From Jackrogersella multiformis (Eukaryota > Ascomycota > Sordariomycetes > Xylariales > Hypoxylaceae): a stretch of DNA of 64,000 bases. Where the stretch lies: NCBI GenBank assembly GCA_902806575.1, contig CADCXD010000010.1, forward strand, positions 1,364,001-1,428,000, in the 5' to 3' direction. Positions 1 through 11,632 of this stretch are shown here, in pieces. The translations under genes were made by a program, and so were the position numbers. Numbering within the stretch: the first letter of the stretch is position 1; every line of letters starts with the position of its first letter. The notes beneath the pieces were generated by a model that searched no databases, was not told where the DNA came from, and worked only from the letters and a program-made list of their open reading frames with translations.

Positions 1-3000
1 ATATTATAAATATTATTTATTACGTTTTTTATTTTAACGTAAAAAATAAAGTTTTTTTCGCGTAATAAATTAAGCTGGAAATTTAAATTTACCGTTTATA
101 TATCGTTTTTTTTAATTTAATCGAAAATTTAACTTTAATTTTTATAATTAATTTTCTCGGGATTATTTTATATATATATATAAATTTATTTAATTTAAAT
201 ATTTTATAATTTTCGATAAAATCTTTTAATTATATTTTATTTATTATTTAATTAAATGCGTTAATATTCGTATATATTACCGACTTTTATCTCGATTCGT
301 TTAATACGTTTATTTTTAAGTTTATATATTTTATTAATTTTTTATTTAAAAGTAAAAAGATAATATTTTTCACTTTTATATTTATTAATTATAAAGGTAA
401 AAATATAATATTTTCCGATTATATTATTTATATTTATATTTTTAAGTAAAATAAGCAATAATAAAATTTTTATTATTTATTTTACTTTTTAAAGTAATTA
501 TAAATATTTAAGTTTTATATATTTATTAACGTATATATATTTAAAATAATTAAGTTTAATATCGAATATTTTATAATATTTTCGATATATACGTTTTTTA
601 CGATTAACGATTTATTTTTAAAAAACGAAAAATAAAATATAAAAGTTTTAAATTTATTTATAAGTTTTTTTTATTTTCCTTACGATTTTTTTATTTTACT
701 TATATTCGATTTTATTTTATAAATATATTTTATTATTAAAATAAATTCTTTTTTATCGTTTTTAATAAAAATAAAAACGATTATTACGATATTTATTATT
801 ATAACGATTATAAATATCGCGGTTACGTTTATAATTACGATAACGATAATTTTATCGGTTATTATTTTAACGTTCGTTATTTTATTTATCGTTATATTAA
901 TCGTAATTTTAATCGTAATTTCGATTACGATTTTAATTACGGTTATTATTACGGTAATTCTTTTTTAATTATAATTATTAAAGTTATAATCGTTTCGATA
1001 TTAATTAAAATTATTTCGTTATTAATTATATTTATTATTATAACGATTTCGGTTATTTTAATAAACTTTTAATTAATCGATATAAAGTATTATATTATCG
1101 TAATTATAATAAATAAATTAAATATTTTTAAGTAATTTAATATTATTAAAAGAAATATTTTAAATAAATATATTATTAAATATTATATAAAGTTTAATAT
1201 TAATTTTTAAGTTTTTACTTTTTTTATTAACATTTATTTACGTTATATCGATTATTTTTTATTTAAATATTTAAAATAAACGTTTATAATTATTATAATC
1301 GATTTTAAATTAATAATATTTATTATTTTAAATTCCGGGTTTAATTTATTATAAATTATTATTATTTATTATATATTCGTAATTAATTTAAATATTTAAT
1401 AATTAAATTTTAATTAATATATTTTTAAAGTAAAGTTTTAAAATATACTTCGCTTTTTTAAAAAATATTAAAGCTTTTAATATACGGATTTTATATCGAT
1501 TAAATAATATTTTAAAAACGTATTTCGTATTATTTTATATCTTTTATTTTTTCTTAATAAATACTCGATTTATTTATTAATTTTATAAATTTTCACGAAA
1601 TAATTTATGAAAATTACCTTTAATTTTTATAACTTTTACGGGTTTTTAATAAATTATTTAAATAAAGTTTATTTATATATAAATATTACGTTAATACGTA
1701 TAATTACTTTTAATAAAAAAATCATTTATTATTATAAATTTATTTACGTTCGTTATAAAATAATTAATATTATAAATCGTTTAATTTTTTAATATTAATT
1801 AATAACTTATTTTATTTTTTATAATTATATAAATATTAAAACGTCGTTAATTAAACCGTTAAACAACTCGTTAACGATTTAACGTTTAATTATAAATAAA
1901 ATTACGGTTTATTTCGCGATACGTATTTAAGATTTATATATTAATTTAAAGATAAAATTAATTAATAAAAGTTATAATTTTTAAAATTAATCGAGTTTAT
2001 TTATTAAAAATTATTTTAACTTTAAAATAAAAAGTTAAATAAATAAGTTAATTATTATTTAAATTATTTTATTTTAAATTTTAATTAATTAATTAAGTTA
2101 TATATTTTTATTTAATATAAAGAATTTATAATTTAATTACGTACTTTTATTATAAAAAAATAATAAAAAAATATACGATAAATAATATTAATTTAATTAT
2201 TTATAATTTAATTTTTTAATAAAAAATAAAAAATATAAAAAAGTTAACTTTAAAACTTCGTATAATTACTTATATAACTTTATTAATATTAATTTTTCGT
2301 AATATAATTATTTATATTTACGATTAAATTTCTTAATAAATAATTAAAAATATCGAAAAAATTATTTAAGGGTTTTATATAATTATTTACGTAGCTTTAT
2401 TAATTTTAATTTTTTCGATAAATTACGGCCGAATTTTTTGATATAAAATTAATAATATAAATAAATCGATTTATAAATTAAATACGAATATTAAAATAAT
2501 TATTAAATAACTTAAAGTAATTATTAAAGTTATTATAAATTATATTTTTAAGTTATAAATTAATAAAAATTATAATAACGTTAATAATATTAAAGGAATT
2601 AATAATCGAAAATTAAAAGATAAAAGAATTTAATAATTAATTAAGTTAATTATTTTTTTCGTTAATAATTTTATTAATAATATTATAAGATTTAAATCGA
2701 TTAAAAAGTTAATTTTATCGGTTAATATATAAAAATAATTAAAATAAAAATTCGATATTAAAATTAATATTAATCTTTAAATAAAAACTTTCGAATTTAA
2801 TAAAATAAATTATAATATAACTTTTAACGTTTTATTAAATGTTTATTTAAATTTTTAAAGGTTTAACACTTATTAAAAATTATAAAATAACGTTTTTATT
2901 ATTAAATTTTATATAATACGAGAGCTTTATATTAATAAAAAAGTTAATTTTATATTTAATAATATATTTACGTGAAATAATAAATTATTTACACGCGGTT

Positions 3001-5190
3001 AATATAATTTTTATATTATTTAAAGGTTTTAATAATTATATATAAAAGTAATAATTTATAAAATATTATTATTATTAAAGTTTAAAATTATCAAAAAGGA
3101 AAAAAAACTTAATCGATTAAAAAAGTTTAATTTTATTAAAATAACGTTAATACGTAAATTATAATATTATAAGAAAATAATAACGTAATTAAATTTAATT
3201 AATAATAAAAAAATAAAATAACAATCGTAAAGTGTTTAAAGTTTAATAATATTTAAAGTTTAATAATATTTAAAGTTTAATAATATTTAAAGTTTAATAA
3301 TATTTAAAGTTTAATAATTATTAATTAAGTTTTTACCACGTTAATTTATCGTAATTAATTTAACGGTAAAATATAAATCGTTACGATATAATAAAAACGA
3401 GGTATTATTATATATTATATATTAATAAATTAAAATAAAGGTTTTAAAATAATTATTATTTTTAAAAGTAAAAATAAAGTTAATATTTTAAAAAATAATT
3501 AATAAATATAAAATATAAGTTATTTTTAACGTACGGGTTATATAATTATAACTTTTTATATTTTTATCGAAATCTCGAAACGGTTTTAAATTATAATTTA
3601 TTTAAAACGATTTATTATAATCGTAATTTATTTAACGATTATTTAAATTTAACGTTTATTTTCGTCGGGTTTTTAAATATACGTTATTTATTAATATATT
3701 AAACGACGTTTATTTATCGTATAATTAACGTTTTTTTAATCGTATATAATCTCACGTATTTTAAATTCGTTCGGTTTTTTACGATAACGTAAAAATATTT
3801 TTTATCGCGATAATATTACGTATAAAATAATATTAAAACTTTAATTATAATTTATAAAAATAATTAAACGTTTAAATTTTTTTTTAAAAAAAATTAACGC
3901 TTTTTAATTATTAAAATATTATATTTTATTCGTTATATAATTCGTAAAAAAATTAATCTTTTTTTATTATATTATATAAAAATTATTTCGATATTAAATT
4001 TTTATTAATTAAAATTTTATATCGTTTTTTTATATTTAAACGAATAAAATTTTTAATTTAATATTTATTTTATCGTTTAATTTAAATAAAATAACGTATA
4101 TTTTTTAATTATTTTATATTTATAAATTTATAACGATTAAAACTTATTATATAAATATAAATATAAATTTACTCGTTAATTTAATTTATCGTTACTTTAA
4201 AAATTAATAAATTAATATTATATTTTAATATTTAATCGACATTTTTAAAAAATTCGTATTTATATCGTTATTAAATTAATTATTATTATTTAAATTTAAA
4301 TTTATATTATCGTTAAATTAATTATTAATTATTAACGTATTCGATTTTTTAAATTTCGATTAATCGTTATTTACTTTATTATCGAAGTTATTTTCTTTTA
4401 AAAAAATTTTAATTAATAATTATTTAATTCGGTTTTTAATTTTTTATCGATATAAAATATAAATTTATCGATAAACGCGCGGTTTATAATTATAAATCGA
4501 GTAATTTTTTTAATAAAAATAAAAAAATATAACGAAATAAATAATTAATATTTAAATAAAATAATAAATAAAAAGTTATTTAAAATTTAATCGTCGTTTT
4601 TATTAATAAATTTTTATTAATAAAATAAAAGAAAATAATCGTAAGTTACGTTAAAAATTATAAAAAATATATATTATCGTATATCGATTTTTCGGTTATT
4701 TATCGTAATTTTAACGTTATTTAATAACTTTTTTATTATATAATTATTTTATTTTTAATAAAAATAAGTTTTATATTTAATTTTTTATATTATAATTTTT
4801 TATAATTAATTAATATAAAAAATAATTTTATTTAATTTATTAAAAATATATAACGATAATTATTTTAATTTTTACGTTATATTTTCGTTAATAAATAATT
4901 AATATTTTTTATAAAATTTATATTTATATTAATTAATTAAATATTTATTTAAATTTATAATATTATTTTATATTAATTTTTATTTATTTATTATATTTAA
5001 TAATTAAAAAATAATAATTTTTTATAAATATTATTATATTAATTACGTAATAATAAAAATTATTTTAAAAAAAATTAATTTTTTTTATAAAATTAATATT
5101 AATTTATTAATAATAATATAAATAATAATAATAATAATTATATTTTATAAATTTTCTTAAAAACTTTTAAAATTTTACTTATCCTTTTAA
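1..5190. repeat. RIP-saturated AT-rich repeat block
   Basis: Base composition is overwhelmingly A+T and almost every remaining C is followed by G, while CpA, CpC and CpT are nearly missing on both strands. That is the end state expected when repeat-induced point mutation (C to T, CpA preferred) has run to exhaustion on a duplicated element, leaving CpG as the least-favoured context. No open frame in it has the composition of a protein gene; the longest ATG frame (1607-1792) encodes only Ile/Tyr/Asn/Phe/Lys-rich sequence. I could not identify the ancestral element. Composition changes to normal within a few tens of bases around 5165-5210. The block begins at the window edge, so its full length is unknown. 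Seen: composition and context. Known: RIP in Pezizomycotina. Inferred: transposon origin. Confidence 0.88.
3235..3319 (+). repeat. 17-nt tandem repeat, five copies
   Basis: The unit TTTAAAGTTTAATAATA is repeated head to tail, with copies starting at 3235, 3252, 3269, 3286 and 3303. The first four are identical and the fifth differs at its last base. It lies inside the RIP block and contains no cytosine. Confidence 0.85.
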
Positions 5191-5514
5191 TTATATAAGC
5201 TGCCCCACAGTAACTAGCTATTTAAGTATTTACCTCGTTTTAACGTATCCGAATTGGTCGGTTTCCCCTGTAAACTCCTAACCTTCCCGCCGTCCTTAAT
5301 ATGCTCCGTGGAATAAATGCCTTATACAGTTGCTGTAACGCCAATTAGATAACCTATCCAGTCAAGAGGATACAGACACTTTCGCTTCCCAATTCGAAAT
5401 GCATCCTGTTAGCAAGCTCCCTCGACAAAAGTGTTCTATACAGACATAAGGGCAAGTTCTCCATCGCTCCAATGCATCTTCCTATCTGCATTCCAGCGTA
5501 TTGCTGATTTTGTC
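5191..5514. other. Intergenic, RIP boundary flank
   Basis: Normal-composition DNA between the RIP block and the 3' end of the DUF3716 gene. It is probably that gene's 3' UTR and terminator; I see no further feature. Confidence 0.5.
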
Positions 5515-6890
5515 TCAAGGTGTGCATTGGTCTGCAGTGTCCTCCGAATAAATATGCAAGGACTCCCCATGATTTACCTGTTCAAGAAAACATTTAACTA
5601 AACATTTCAGTAAGTCATCTCGGCGCTTGCGTTGTTCCTGTTCATTCTTTCCTAATTCGTCGCGAAGTTTTTGTTGTTCCTGCTCTGCCTTCTCAAATGA
5701 TTCCTGAAGTTTTCCCAATTCTTTCCGGAGCCTCTGTTGTTCACGAGCAGATCCTCCTAACGCCTCACGATGCTTATTTAAAACCTGATCATGGGTCTCA
5801 CACTCTTCAAATCGTTTGTGCAACTCATTTATCGTGAAGATTGTCTCTCGATTGTAGGATCCATTCAAGGTAAACCGTATTTCAGGTAACGGTTTAGTAG
5901 TAAACTCTAATATTTCTTGACGCGATACAACTCGAAGGACTAGGTATGTTCAAGTTAGTCATTCTTAGCCTATAGTTGCAAATAGCTAGTTGGTAAAATG
6001 CTTACTACTGCCCAAAGAACAAGTTGATGCGCAGCCTTTGTAATGGCAATTGGTGCACGCAGATGCCATATGGCCTGGTAGGATTATGCAGTGGGAAAAT
6101 GGGCCTCTTCCATATTGGCAGGCATCGCACCATTTCCTTCTTTTAACTACATATCTGATGATCGAGCCATATAAGGCTTCTGTGTTATAGGTATGACTAA
6201 ACCCTAGGAACCCACGTTTAAATTTTGGCTTACGCCTTTCTGATCGAAGTACAATCTGCCATCGTCTTGGATACTACGTATAATAGTATATTAGTTATGT
6301 ATCGATAAGCGTTCAAGCGTTATATTTTAGCTTACTCTTCCCTCATCCATAAGCGTCGGTAGTTTACCAGTCGCTCCTCGTTCTTTTATCTCGTTGAGAA
6401 CCCATGCAGTAAGATTATGATCGTTCTTATGCATATCTGAAATCTCGCCCGTTTCGGGATTCAAAGCAGATTGAACTAGATCTGAAGAATACACTCCGGG
6501 CCATTGAAATGAGGCCGTCCCATCTGGCTCACCATTCTGAGCACGTTGCGCTATAGTGTCCAAAATATTGGATGTATCAGAGTTATTTGGGGTTTCAGAA
6601 GCGGGTAGCTGTGGTGAGTCATGTGTCACTTCTGAGAGGTCGCCATCGTGCGAGCTATCGCAATGCGGTATATCCACAGTAGTAGTACTAGTAGAAGAAG
6701 TACTCGTTGTGAATGCTGTGACGGGATTGTCATTTCCAGTCCTCTCTATTCCTGATAAAGGAGAAACGGTTGTAACAATTCCATCCTTTAATCTAGTTGC
6801 ATTAATCGCTTTTTCTGCTAAGCTATAATCCATTGTAGGTCCGAAGACGCGAAAAGGTAAGTTAATAATAACTTGTGAAATGAAATCCAA
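5515..6890 (-). CDS. DUF3716 Cys-rich domain protein with C-terminal coiled coil, 3 exons
   Basis: My model joins 6890-6336, 6273-6006 and 5939-5515 into 415 aa. Intron 1 (62 nt) and intron 2 (66 nt) both have GTAAGC donors, CTAA-type branch sites and TAG acceptors, and the phases (0, then 1) keep one frame through all three exons. Residues 1-185 are Ser/Thr-rich and probably disordered. Residues about 233-271 hold a cysteine cluster (C234, C237, C247, C258, C261, C266, C270) around CDACQYGRGPF and CTNCHYKGC, the pattern of the fungal DUF3716 domain, whose function is unknown. Residues about 340-392 form a charged coiled coil with three related copies of EQQ(R/K)LR(K/D)ELGK spaced 21 and 14 residues apart, multiples of a heptad. 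ATG 6833 is an alternative start. The gene directly abuts RIP-mutated DNA yet its own composition is normal. DUF3716 assignment is from motif memory; the gene structure is well supported. Confidence 0.75.
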
Positions 6891-7917
6891 GCACTGAGTT
6901 AAAATGTATGAAGTGTAATAAGTAAGTCTCGGATAATATTTAATCCGGATTATAAATCAAGATAAGAGGTTTATTGGTTCAAAAAAGCCCCTATTTTAAA
7001 CCCTTTTTAGGGGTTGTGAACAGGAAAGTATGGATACGACCAGCTTTATTAAATAAAGAAAGGTAAAAAACGGAATGTAACATTCCAAAAGTAAAAGGTA
7101 GACTTTTCAAGAGTATCAAATGAGCATATTCGATTCTTAAGAACTTGGTATTTTGCGTTCTTGTTTTAAGCGAACTACGAGCTAATAATACTCCTGGAAA
7201 GTATGTTAGAATGAGGCAGAATAAAAAGTTCACGGCAAGGTAAGAAAACATATCTATTAAGAATCCTTTGGAACTACATACCTAAGGTATATCTGAGCCT
7301 AGAGGCTAACTGGCTGTCGTTATAATCAGCTACTTTATTTCGTAGCTTTAAATGAATGCTTACCAATCTAATGGTAGATATATATTTATAGGTAATCATC
7401 GGGAGTGTATAACTGCTTTGCTCGCTTCCACACGAAGATCCTGGTTCCTACCTACTGGATCCAAGGCAACTTCAGTGGCATTGGTATACGTTGCTTGAAA
7501 TGGTTCATTTTCAAGCAATGTAGTAACCATTGAATAAAGCATCTCTAGTAGAAGTTTGTGTTCCGGGATTAGAAATATTTCGGGTACATTACTACCGAAA
7601 AGTCCACTTACATCATCGCTTTATTTACCCATGTCGGCGATAGCTCGAGCGGGGGATTGCCGTATAGGTCGCAACAGGGGTAACTCCGATATATTGAAGT
7701 AGCCCGTGTTGGTAGGTGTGAAGTACGAGGCGCTTAGTAGCGTAATGCTTGTTCTAGGTGTATGAAACAAGCATGAGGTGGGATGAAGAATGAATTATAA
7801 ATATGGTTACCTCCTCTTTCTTGCTGTGGTGAATTTCTCGTATCAGTTCAGTCTTGCCTATAGTTATACCAAACAAAATAAAAATAGCCACTAACCGTTT
7901 CCGACGTACCCCTCAAG
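6891..7917. other. Intergenic with weak coding-like traces
   Basis: This 1-kb gap separates the DUF3716 gene from the aldo-keto reductase. It holds an inverted repeat (CCCCTA near 6989, TAGGGG near 7009) and a minus-strand stop-bounded open segment (7396-7620) whose translation looks protein-like but has no supported start. An 86-codon minus frame at 6991-7251 has hydrophobic stretches but no recognisable relatives. I do not call a gene here. Confidence 0.5.
7396..7620 (-). pseudogene. Possible gene fragment (unrecognised)
   Basis: On the minus strand a 74-codon open stretch without internal stops reads as balanced, charged protein (for example VPEIFLIPEHKLLLEMLYS). It ends at a TGA at 7398-7396 and is preceded by an in-frame TAA. 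Short coding-like pieces also occur upstream (near 7650-7700 and 7810-7860) but I found no consistent splice model joining them. It may be a decayed gene, an exon of a gene I cannot assemble, or chance. No family recognised. Confidence 0.2.
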
Positions 7918-9123
7918 ATGTCAGCTCCTAACCTCCCGAAGATGAGCTACCGTTTCCTTGGTCGATCCGGGCTTCAGGTTTCGGCGATCTCCCTAGGCGG
8001 CTGGCTCACCTACGGTGGTCATGTTGAAAAAGGTGAATTATCCGGATCTCAGGTATATAGGCATATATCACTAACGTGGGTGGGTAGAAAATACCTTCGC
8101 ATGTATGAAAGCCGCCTACGACAGCGGCGTAAACTTCTTCGATTGCGCCGAGGAGTACACATGTAAGCAGTGGCGCTCTACGTGAAAGTCACGGCCTATG
8201 AGCTGATGTAGCGGAACACCAGGGGGCAAGTCGGAAGAAGTGATGGGTGAGGCCATTAAGAAATTTGGTTGGAAGCGCAACGACCTGGTGATTTCAACAA
8301 AGGTATTGCACCCATCTGCAACCCCGGTAGATTCGCTACTGATACGGATTCGAAGTTATACTGGGGTTCGGCCTTTGGTGACAACCCCGTGAACAACAAC
8401 GGGCTCAGTCGAAAGCACATCATCGAGGGCATGAACGGCTCCCTATCTCGCTTAGGGCTCGAGTATGTAGACTTAGTTTACGCACACCGCGCGGATAGAC
8501 TCACGCCGATGGAGGAGACAGTGCGCGCCTTCAACCACTTGATAAACACCGGCAAGGCGCTGTACTGGGGCACGTCAGAATGGAACGCGGACGAGATCGC
8601 GTCGGCGTGGCGCCACGCCGACAGGCTGGGCCTCATCGGCCCCGTCATGGAGCAGCCGCTCTACAATATGCTAGATCGCGAGAAGGTGGAGAGGGAATTT
8701 GCGCATCTGTATCGGGAAGTCGGTCTGGGGCTGACGGTCTTCTCGCCGATGAAATCGGGCATCCTCACTGGCAAGTATAACAACGGAATCCCTTCCGACT
8801 CGCGATACGCTCAGGAGTCCGTCGAGTTCATCGCCGGATTTTGGAGGCGGACAGGCAAGGAGAAGTGGGATGGTATCATCGAACAGGTGAACAAACTTAA
8901 GCCTATTGCGAATGAATTGGGAATCAAGCAGGGCCAATTGGCCTTGGCATGGGTACTCAAGAACCCGAACGTGAGCTCAGCTATCACAGGGGCGAGTAGT
9001 GTCGAACAGATCTACGAGAACGTGAAGGCTCTCGAAGTTGTGGACAAGCTGACGCCAGAAATCATGGCCAAAATCGACGAAATCCTGGAGAATAAGCCGC
9101 CTGCTATCATTGCGAGATATTAG
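7918..9123 (+). CDS. Aldo-keto reductase, voltage-gated K+ channel beta-subunit type
   Basis: Exons 7918-8032, 8088-8162, 8223-8302 and 8356-9123 give 345 aa. The product is an NADPH-dependent oxidoreductase with a TIM-barrel fold, of the fungal group that resembles Kv channel beta subunits. The first exon carries YRFLGRSGLQVSAISLGGW, the family's opening strand. The catalytic tetrad can be read as D57 (in FFDCAEEY), Y62, K90 (VISTK) and H134 (DLVYAHRAD). Later blocks such as LYWGTSEW, VMEQPLYN and FSPMKSGILTGKY are typical, and the NADPH-binding C-terminal part (SSAITGASSVEQIYENVKAL) is intact. Length is normal. Introns are 53-60 nt; intron 2 uses the CAG at 8222 rather than the TAG at 8211, chosen because it keeps the GKSEEVMG frame. 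The in vivo substrate cannot be told from sequence. In fungi these enzymes are cytosolic reductases of small carbonyl compounds. Confidence 0.9.
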
Positions 9124-9583
9124 AACGGTAGCCTATGTATCATCGATTATTGATAGACATCCGGGTCCAGGAGGTAGATATATCGACGTAAGCGGTCCTT
9201 AATATGCAACTCTTGGCCGACTGGTTGCAACTCGTTTACGATAAACAGACATGCAAGAGACTCATTTCGCGCAGCGTAAGAGTGTAGGAAGATGTGTTAG
9301 TACTTATTGGGAGCAAATATAGAACGCCTCTGATACGCCTGATGCCAGTACGAGGCAAATGCCATGCAAATTCTGATCCTGACTCCCTCCATCCTATGAT
9401 GGCCAACACTCTATGCAACCTAGCCTACCAATATGTTGAATCGCCGTCCAGCATATCTCTTCTGACCACGGGTGTAATGGCGCCATCAAAGTCCCAAAGT
9501 TTATCCATATGTCATCCCGAAACTCCATTGCCATGTACAAATACATCGTTATGTCGGATTCTCTTACACCTCATACATATAAT
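9124..9583. other. Convergent intergenic region
   Basis: The 3' ends of the aldo-keto reductase and the PPxY membrane protein face each other here. Presumed 3' UTRs and terminators; no other feature seen. Confidence 0.5.
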
Positions 9584-10111
9584 TTAATTGGGGCTTAGGA
9601 GCGCTCTTGGGGGTGGTTCTGGTAGATTCGAGGTTGGCGTCGGCGCTGTGGATTGGGACTGGTCCGTTCCTCGTTGTAGCTCTTCGTATGTCGGAGGCCT
9701 ACTAGTGCTAGCTCCCTCCGCCGCTGCCGGCACCGTGCTCGGCGGCTGTTGTATAGGTCTTAGTTCCACGCCCTCTATGTCCTCAGGGTGTTTCTGTGGT
9801 GCCGTGTAGGCTGGCGGTGCTTCGCCTAGCTCGTTCAAGCCTTCTTCCCTGCTGCTAACGCCCAAACCCAACCCTCGCCCTTCTCTTGCCCGTCGCTCGT
9901 TCGGCACCCTCGGTCTAGACCGACGACCCATCGCTTCTATATCTCGTTCTAAAGCGTTGGTGCCGTATAGCAAGCGCAGCTTCTTGCGACGACGGTAACG
10001 GTAGCACAGGAGTAGGGTTCCGCCGCCGACAAATATGATGAGCGGAACTAACACCCATGAAAATGGGTATGTTGCAAAGATGTTGCCCGAGTCGTTGTCG
10101 TCTGGATCCAT
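9584..10111 (-). CDS. Single-pass membrane protein with two PPxY motifs
   Basis: An uninterrupted 175-aa frame. Residues 1-18 are short and acidic (MDPDDNDSGN). A hydrophobic segment at about 19-37 is followed at once by a strongly basic stretch (RYRRRKK), so the positive-inside rule puts the long C-terminal part in the cytosol. That part is low-complexity and carries PPAY (99-102) and PPTYEE (139-144). PPxY motifs bind WW domains, notably those of Nedd4/Rsp5-type ubiquitin ligases, and small tail-anchored PY-motif proteins are known ligase adaptors. The adaptor role here is inference from architecture; I recognise no named family. No signal peptide is obvious. The transcript converges with the aldo-keto reductase. 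Confidence 0.7.
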   Translation of the reverse strand: MDPDDNDSGNIFATYPFSWVLVPLIIFVGGGTLLLCYRYRRRKKLRLLYGTNALERDIEAMGRRSRPRVPNERRAREGRGLGLGVSSREEGLNELGEAPPAYTAPQKHPEDIEGVELRPIQQPPSTVPAAAEGASTSRPPTYEELQRGTDQSQSTAPTPTSNLPEPPPRALLSPN

Positions 10112-11632
10112 TTCGGATTACTAGCTGCCACGGGACGGCGTGGTTCGAACGGAGAGTTGACCCAGTGACAAAGTCGAAGCAACGGATTGTGTGTTGAACT
10201 GGGCAAAAGGACGTATGTGAGAGGTTTAGGAATGATGTTAATCTCGCTCAGTTAATCTCGACGAAATGTTGTATGTCAAGTACGACATGGAGAGCGGAGT
10301 TTCTCTGTAGTATCACCTATGTAGGCTGTAGGCAGGAGGCTGTAGGCTGGTATATAGATGCTGATGGAGGGTGGTGATTTCATCTAAGGCGTAGTGGGAT
10401 GAGTTGTATCGTGTGCTATCGGTCTTTGTAACGCTGCATTCGCAAACATCCATGAATATCCCATGAGGAGAGATATACAAAAAAAGGGTCCTCCTAGGTC
10501 TAGGTAGGTAGTTACCTAGAACTGTTGACAGCAGCTGATGCGCATTTGTTGATATGGGAGTTCAGGGAATCTTGAAAGTCAAAAAGTTCAGGGAACCACA
10601 ATGTATTGATCGACCAACAAAGAGACGGGATGATGGAAGTGAGTAGAGAGTGGAAGCTTATATTAGAACCTTGGAACCTTGGAATTTTGGAAGACTCTTG
10701 GCTACATGTATGTATGTAAGGAAGGACGGCCAATCGACTTCCCGGTCATTATAAAGCCAAAGCTTGTTTGCGATAACCTGTCATAAGGTACCTAACCTTA
10801 CGAACCACCTACATGTAGATACTTACACATGTAAGTATGTGTATATGTATGTATTGTACTGTACGGTACAGCAAAAACCTACCTAAGGTACATTATTCGT
10901 CCCGGTAAGTTCGGAACACTAAGTTGACGAAGCTTTCCAATGGATGTTATCTTGTAGTGCTAGGTATCTAGGTATCTTGCGACGTTACTAGCGTACGGCG
11001 TACGTAAACGTCCAGGGAAAATCAGCGCTAATCTGTAAATGCCCCGCGGCCCTAGGTACCACTAGTATGTATCTAGGTATCTAGGTACCTCATATGTTCT
11101 ACCTACCTAGGTATGTAAAAGGGATGCGTCGGATGTAGTGTACTTTTCGAGGTTGAATACGAAGAATTTCTATGTATAGTAGACATGATTTCTTCTTATT
11201 GGATCTTGAAAGGTCTTTAATAGATACCAGGTAGGTATGCTAAGATGAAAAGAGGTACGATAAATCCACATACCTCTAGGTACCCAGATACCTACCTAGG
11301 TAGGTAGGTAGGTACCTAGGCAGATACTTGGGTACCTCTTAGCACTTCTTAGCACTTCTCTTAAACTCTATTTTGAGGAATTCAGATCTCCCATGTGGGA
11401 CCATAAAGACCCCATAAAAATTATAAGTACCACATACCGATAGTCGACATATCTTCACGCGACCATCACTAACGGCAACGATATAATAGGCCTACCTTTA
11501 TTAGGTAGCTTCCAAATCTCGCAAGTCTGGCATTGTTGGACAGCCTCGTGTTTTCCAAACCCAGCTCCATAATTCTCGTCACACCATTACAACGATCAGC
11601 AAGGGATCTTAGAGGATTGATAAAGACCCAAA
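10112..11632. other. Intergenic, rich in CCTAGG palindromes
   Basis: A 1.5-kb divergent promoter region between the PPxY protein and TFB5. No gene is supported. From about 10790 to 11340 it is crowded with interrupted ACCT/AGGT runs, the densest at 11271-11340. Confidence 0.6.
11271..11340. repeat. (ACCT)n/(AGGT)n palindromic microsatellite cluster
   Basis: ACCTACCT abuts AGGTAGGTAGGTAGGT at a CCTAGG centre (11291-11316), with further CCTAGG and GGTACC palindromes on both sides. The arrangement is self-complementary and could extrude a hairpin. Confidence 0.8.

Noticed and set aside
1607..1792. 61-codon frame in the RIP block
   Set aside because: Composition is purely AT-driven (Ile, Tyr, Asn, Phe, Lys) with no motif; expected by chance in DNA this AT-rich.
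6991..7251. 86-codon minus-strand hydrophobic frame
   Set aside because: No recognisable family, no splice partners and no homology cue; hydrophobicity alone is weak evidence.
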